From: Bacteroidales bacterium
Lineage (GTDB): Bacteria; Bacteroidota; Bacteroidia; Bacteroidales; UBA932
DNA length: 8,043 nucleotides
Direction of reading: 5' to 3'
Assembly: GCA_004552115.1 (NCBI GenBank)
Contig: SFPH01000048.1
Coordinates: 1-8,043 of the forward strand
Shown here piece by piece: positions 7,360 through 8,043 of this stretch. Numbering within the stretch: the first letter of the stretch is position 1; each line of letters opens with the position of its first letter. The translations under genes and the position numbers were made by a program. The notes under the pieces were generated by a model. It saw nothing but the letters and a program-made list of their open reading frames with translations, was not told the origin of the DNA and searched no databases.

Positions 7360-7384
7360 TTGAGCCTTATTAACAATATTCAAT

Positions 7385-8043
7385 ATGAAAACGAACAGAT
7401 TTTTTGCCGTTTTGGCATTGACCGCAGCGATTTTTGCGTCTGCGGGGTGCAAGAAGGACGAGCCTGTGAAGAAGATCACCTTCCCGGAGGCCCAGGCCCT
7501 TCAGATCTCCATCGACGAGACCCTGCCTCTCGTTTTTGAGGCAGACGCCGACTGGAAGCTTACTATTGACAAGCAGTGGCTTGTGTTCGTGGATGGCGAG
7601 GCTCAGGTATCCCAGATTTCCGGTGTGGCAGGTCCTGTGTCCCTCACTCTCACCACGGCTGACGTGACCTCCATCTTTGACGAGGAGACCGCAACCATTG
7701 ACATTACCATGGGTACTGAGACCCAGACTCTCTGCACTGTCACAAGACTTGCCGAGGAGCGCACTGCCACTATGTGGAGCCTGCCTTGGTCCGGGGAGGG
7801 TGAGGAAATCACCAGCCTTGACTTCAAGTATGAGTCGGGTTCAGTCTCTACTGCCAAGGTAACCTTCTCTGCAAACTTCGATTGGGTTGTAAAGTCTATT
7901 CCGGACTGGATGGACGGAGATCTCTTCTCAGGTGCAGCAGGGGATTGCAATGCCGCCTGCAATGACTGCAGAAACGCTTATCATCATAAACGGGTGCTTT
8001 TTTTTATCCCTTACAGCCCATACAGAAAGCGCAATTATCAGCG
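7385..8043 (+). CDS. BACON/DUF5003-like lipoprotein, open at the window edge
   Basis: From the ATG at 7385 the frame stays open for 219 codons to the window edge, so the gene is partial here. The start MKTNRFFAVLALTAAIFASA is a lipoprotein signal with S-A-G-C (Cys22; the -3 residue Ser is less usual). K-K-D-E follows, a charge pattern known to favour surface export of Bacteroidota lipoproteins. Residues about 31-125 form a BACON-like beta-sandwich: I-T-F-P-E-A-Q, W-K-L-T-I-D-K-Q-W-L, F-D-E-E-T-A-T-I-D-I-T-M-G, and C-T-V-T-R. A second similar unit starts near 145, with F-S-A-N-F-D-W-V-V-K-S-I-P-D-W (about 161-175). Such proteins are, from memory, accessory lipoproteins of PULs, several of them glycan-binding. 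The gene lies 25 bases after the previous one, with no promoter seen between. After about residue 186 the sequence stops resembling the family: C-N-A-A-C-N-D-C-R-N, then H-H-K-R-V-L-F-F-I. The end may therefore be out of frame or foreign. Confidence 0.7.
   Translation, partial: MKTNRFFAVLALTAAIFASAGCKKDEPVKKITFPEAQALQISIDETLPLVFEADADWKLTIDKQWLVFVDGEAQVSQISGVAGPVSLTLTTADVTSIFDEETATIDITMGTETQTLCTVTRLAEERTATMWSLPWSGEGEEITSLDFKYESGSVSTAKVTFSANFDWVVKSIPDWMDGDLFSGAAGDCNAACNDCRNAYHHKRVLFFIPYSPYRKRNYQ

Noticed and set aside
7360..7384. Separate promoter for the fourth gene
   Set aside because: The 25-base gap and the end of the preceding gene show no TTG/TAnnTTTG pair with suitable spacing; cotranscription is more likely.
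7991..8005. Intrinsic terminator (CGGGTGC followed by eight T)
   Set aside because: No matching left arm (GCACCCG) occurs in the preceding ~60 bases, so no stem forms; kept only as a hint of a junction.

Overview
The window looks like the chromosome of a Bacteroidales bacterium. Four lines of sequence evidence agree: promoters of the Bacteroidota type (TTG, 19-20 bases, TAnnTTTG), A-rich ribosome-entry regions without a clear Shine-Dalgarno, a SusC/SusD gene pair, and four N-termini with lipoprotein signal peptides. The base composition is visibly richer in G+C than in typical Bacteroides (mid-fifties by eye, not counted). That would suit Alistipes-like, Prevotella-like or uncultured gut Bacteroidales lineages, but the species cannot be named from this sequence.

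Left part (1-1630). A short intergenic region carries two divergent promoters. The leftward one drives a lipoprotein gene of which only 32 codons are in the window. The rightward one drives a Wzx-type polysaccharide/O-antigen flippase gene (223-1630). The flippase is split by a single frame change near position 775 but otherwise shows no decay, so it is either a very recent pseudogene or a sequence error.

Middle (1631-2040). This is a gene-free stretch of about 400 bases. It holds a hairpin-capable inverted repeat, an 18-base palindrome upstream of the next promoter, a well-formed promoter, and a leader of about 110 nt with a perfect 8-bp inverted repeat and an 11-base repeated segment. It is the best candidate for the control region of the operon that follows.

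Right part (2041-8043). This is a tightly packed operon of the polysaccharide-utilisation (PUL) type. It contains a SusC/RagA-family TonB-dependent outer-membrane transporter, a SusD/RagB-family lipoprotein 3 bases downstream, a DUF4984-like lipoprotein 6 bases after that, and after 25 bases a fourth lipoprotein resembling BACON/DUF5003-type proteins, which is still open at the window edge. The expected arrangement is a SusCD importer complex on the outer membrane, with the two extra lipoproteins as accessory ligand-binding proteins at the surface. No glycoside hydrolase, sulfatase, peptidase or regulator lies in the window, so the substrate cannot be read from it. The last ~100 bases of the fourth gene no longer look like its family and may mark a recombination or assembly junction.
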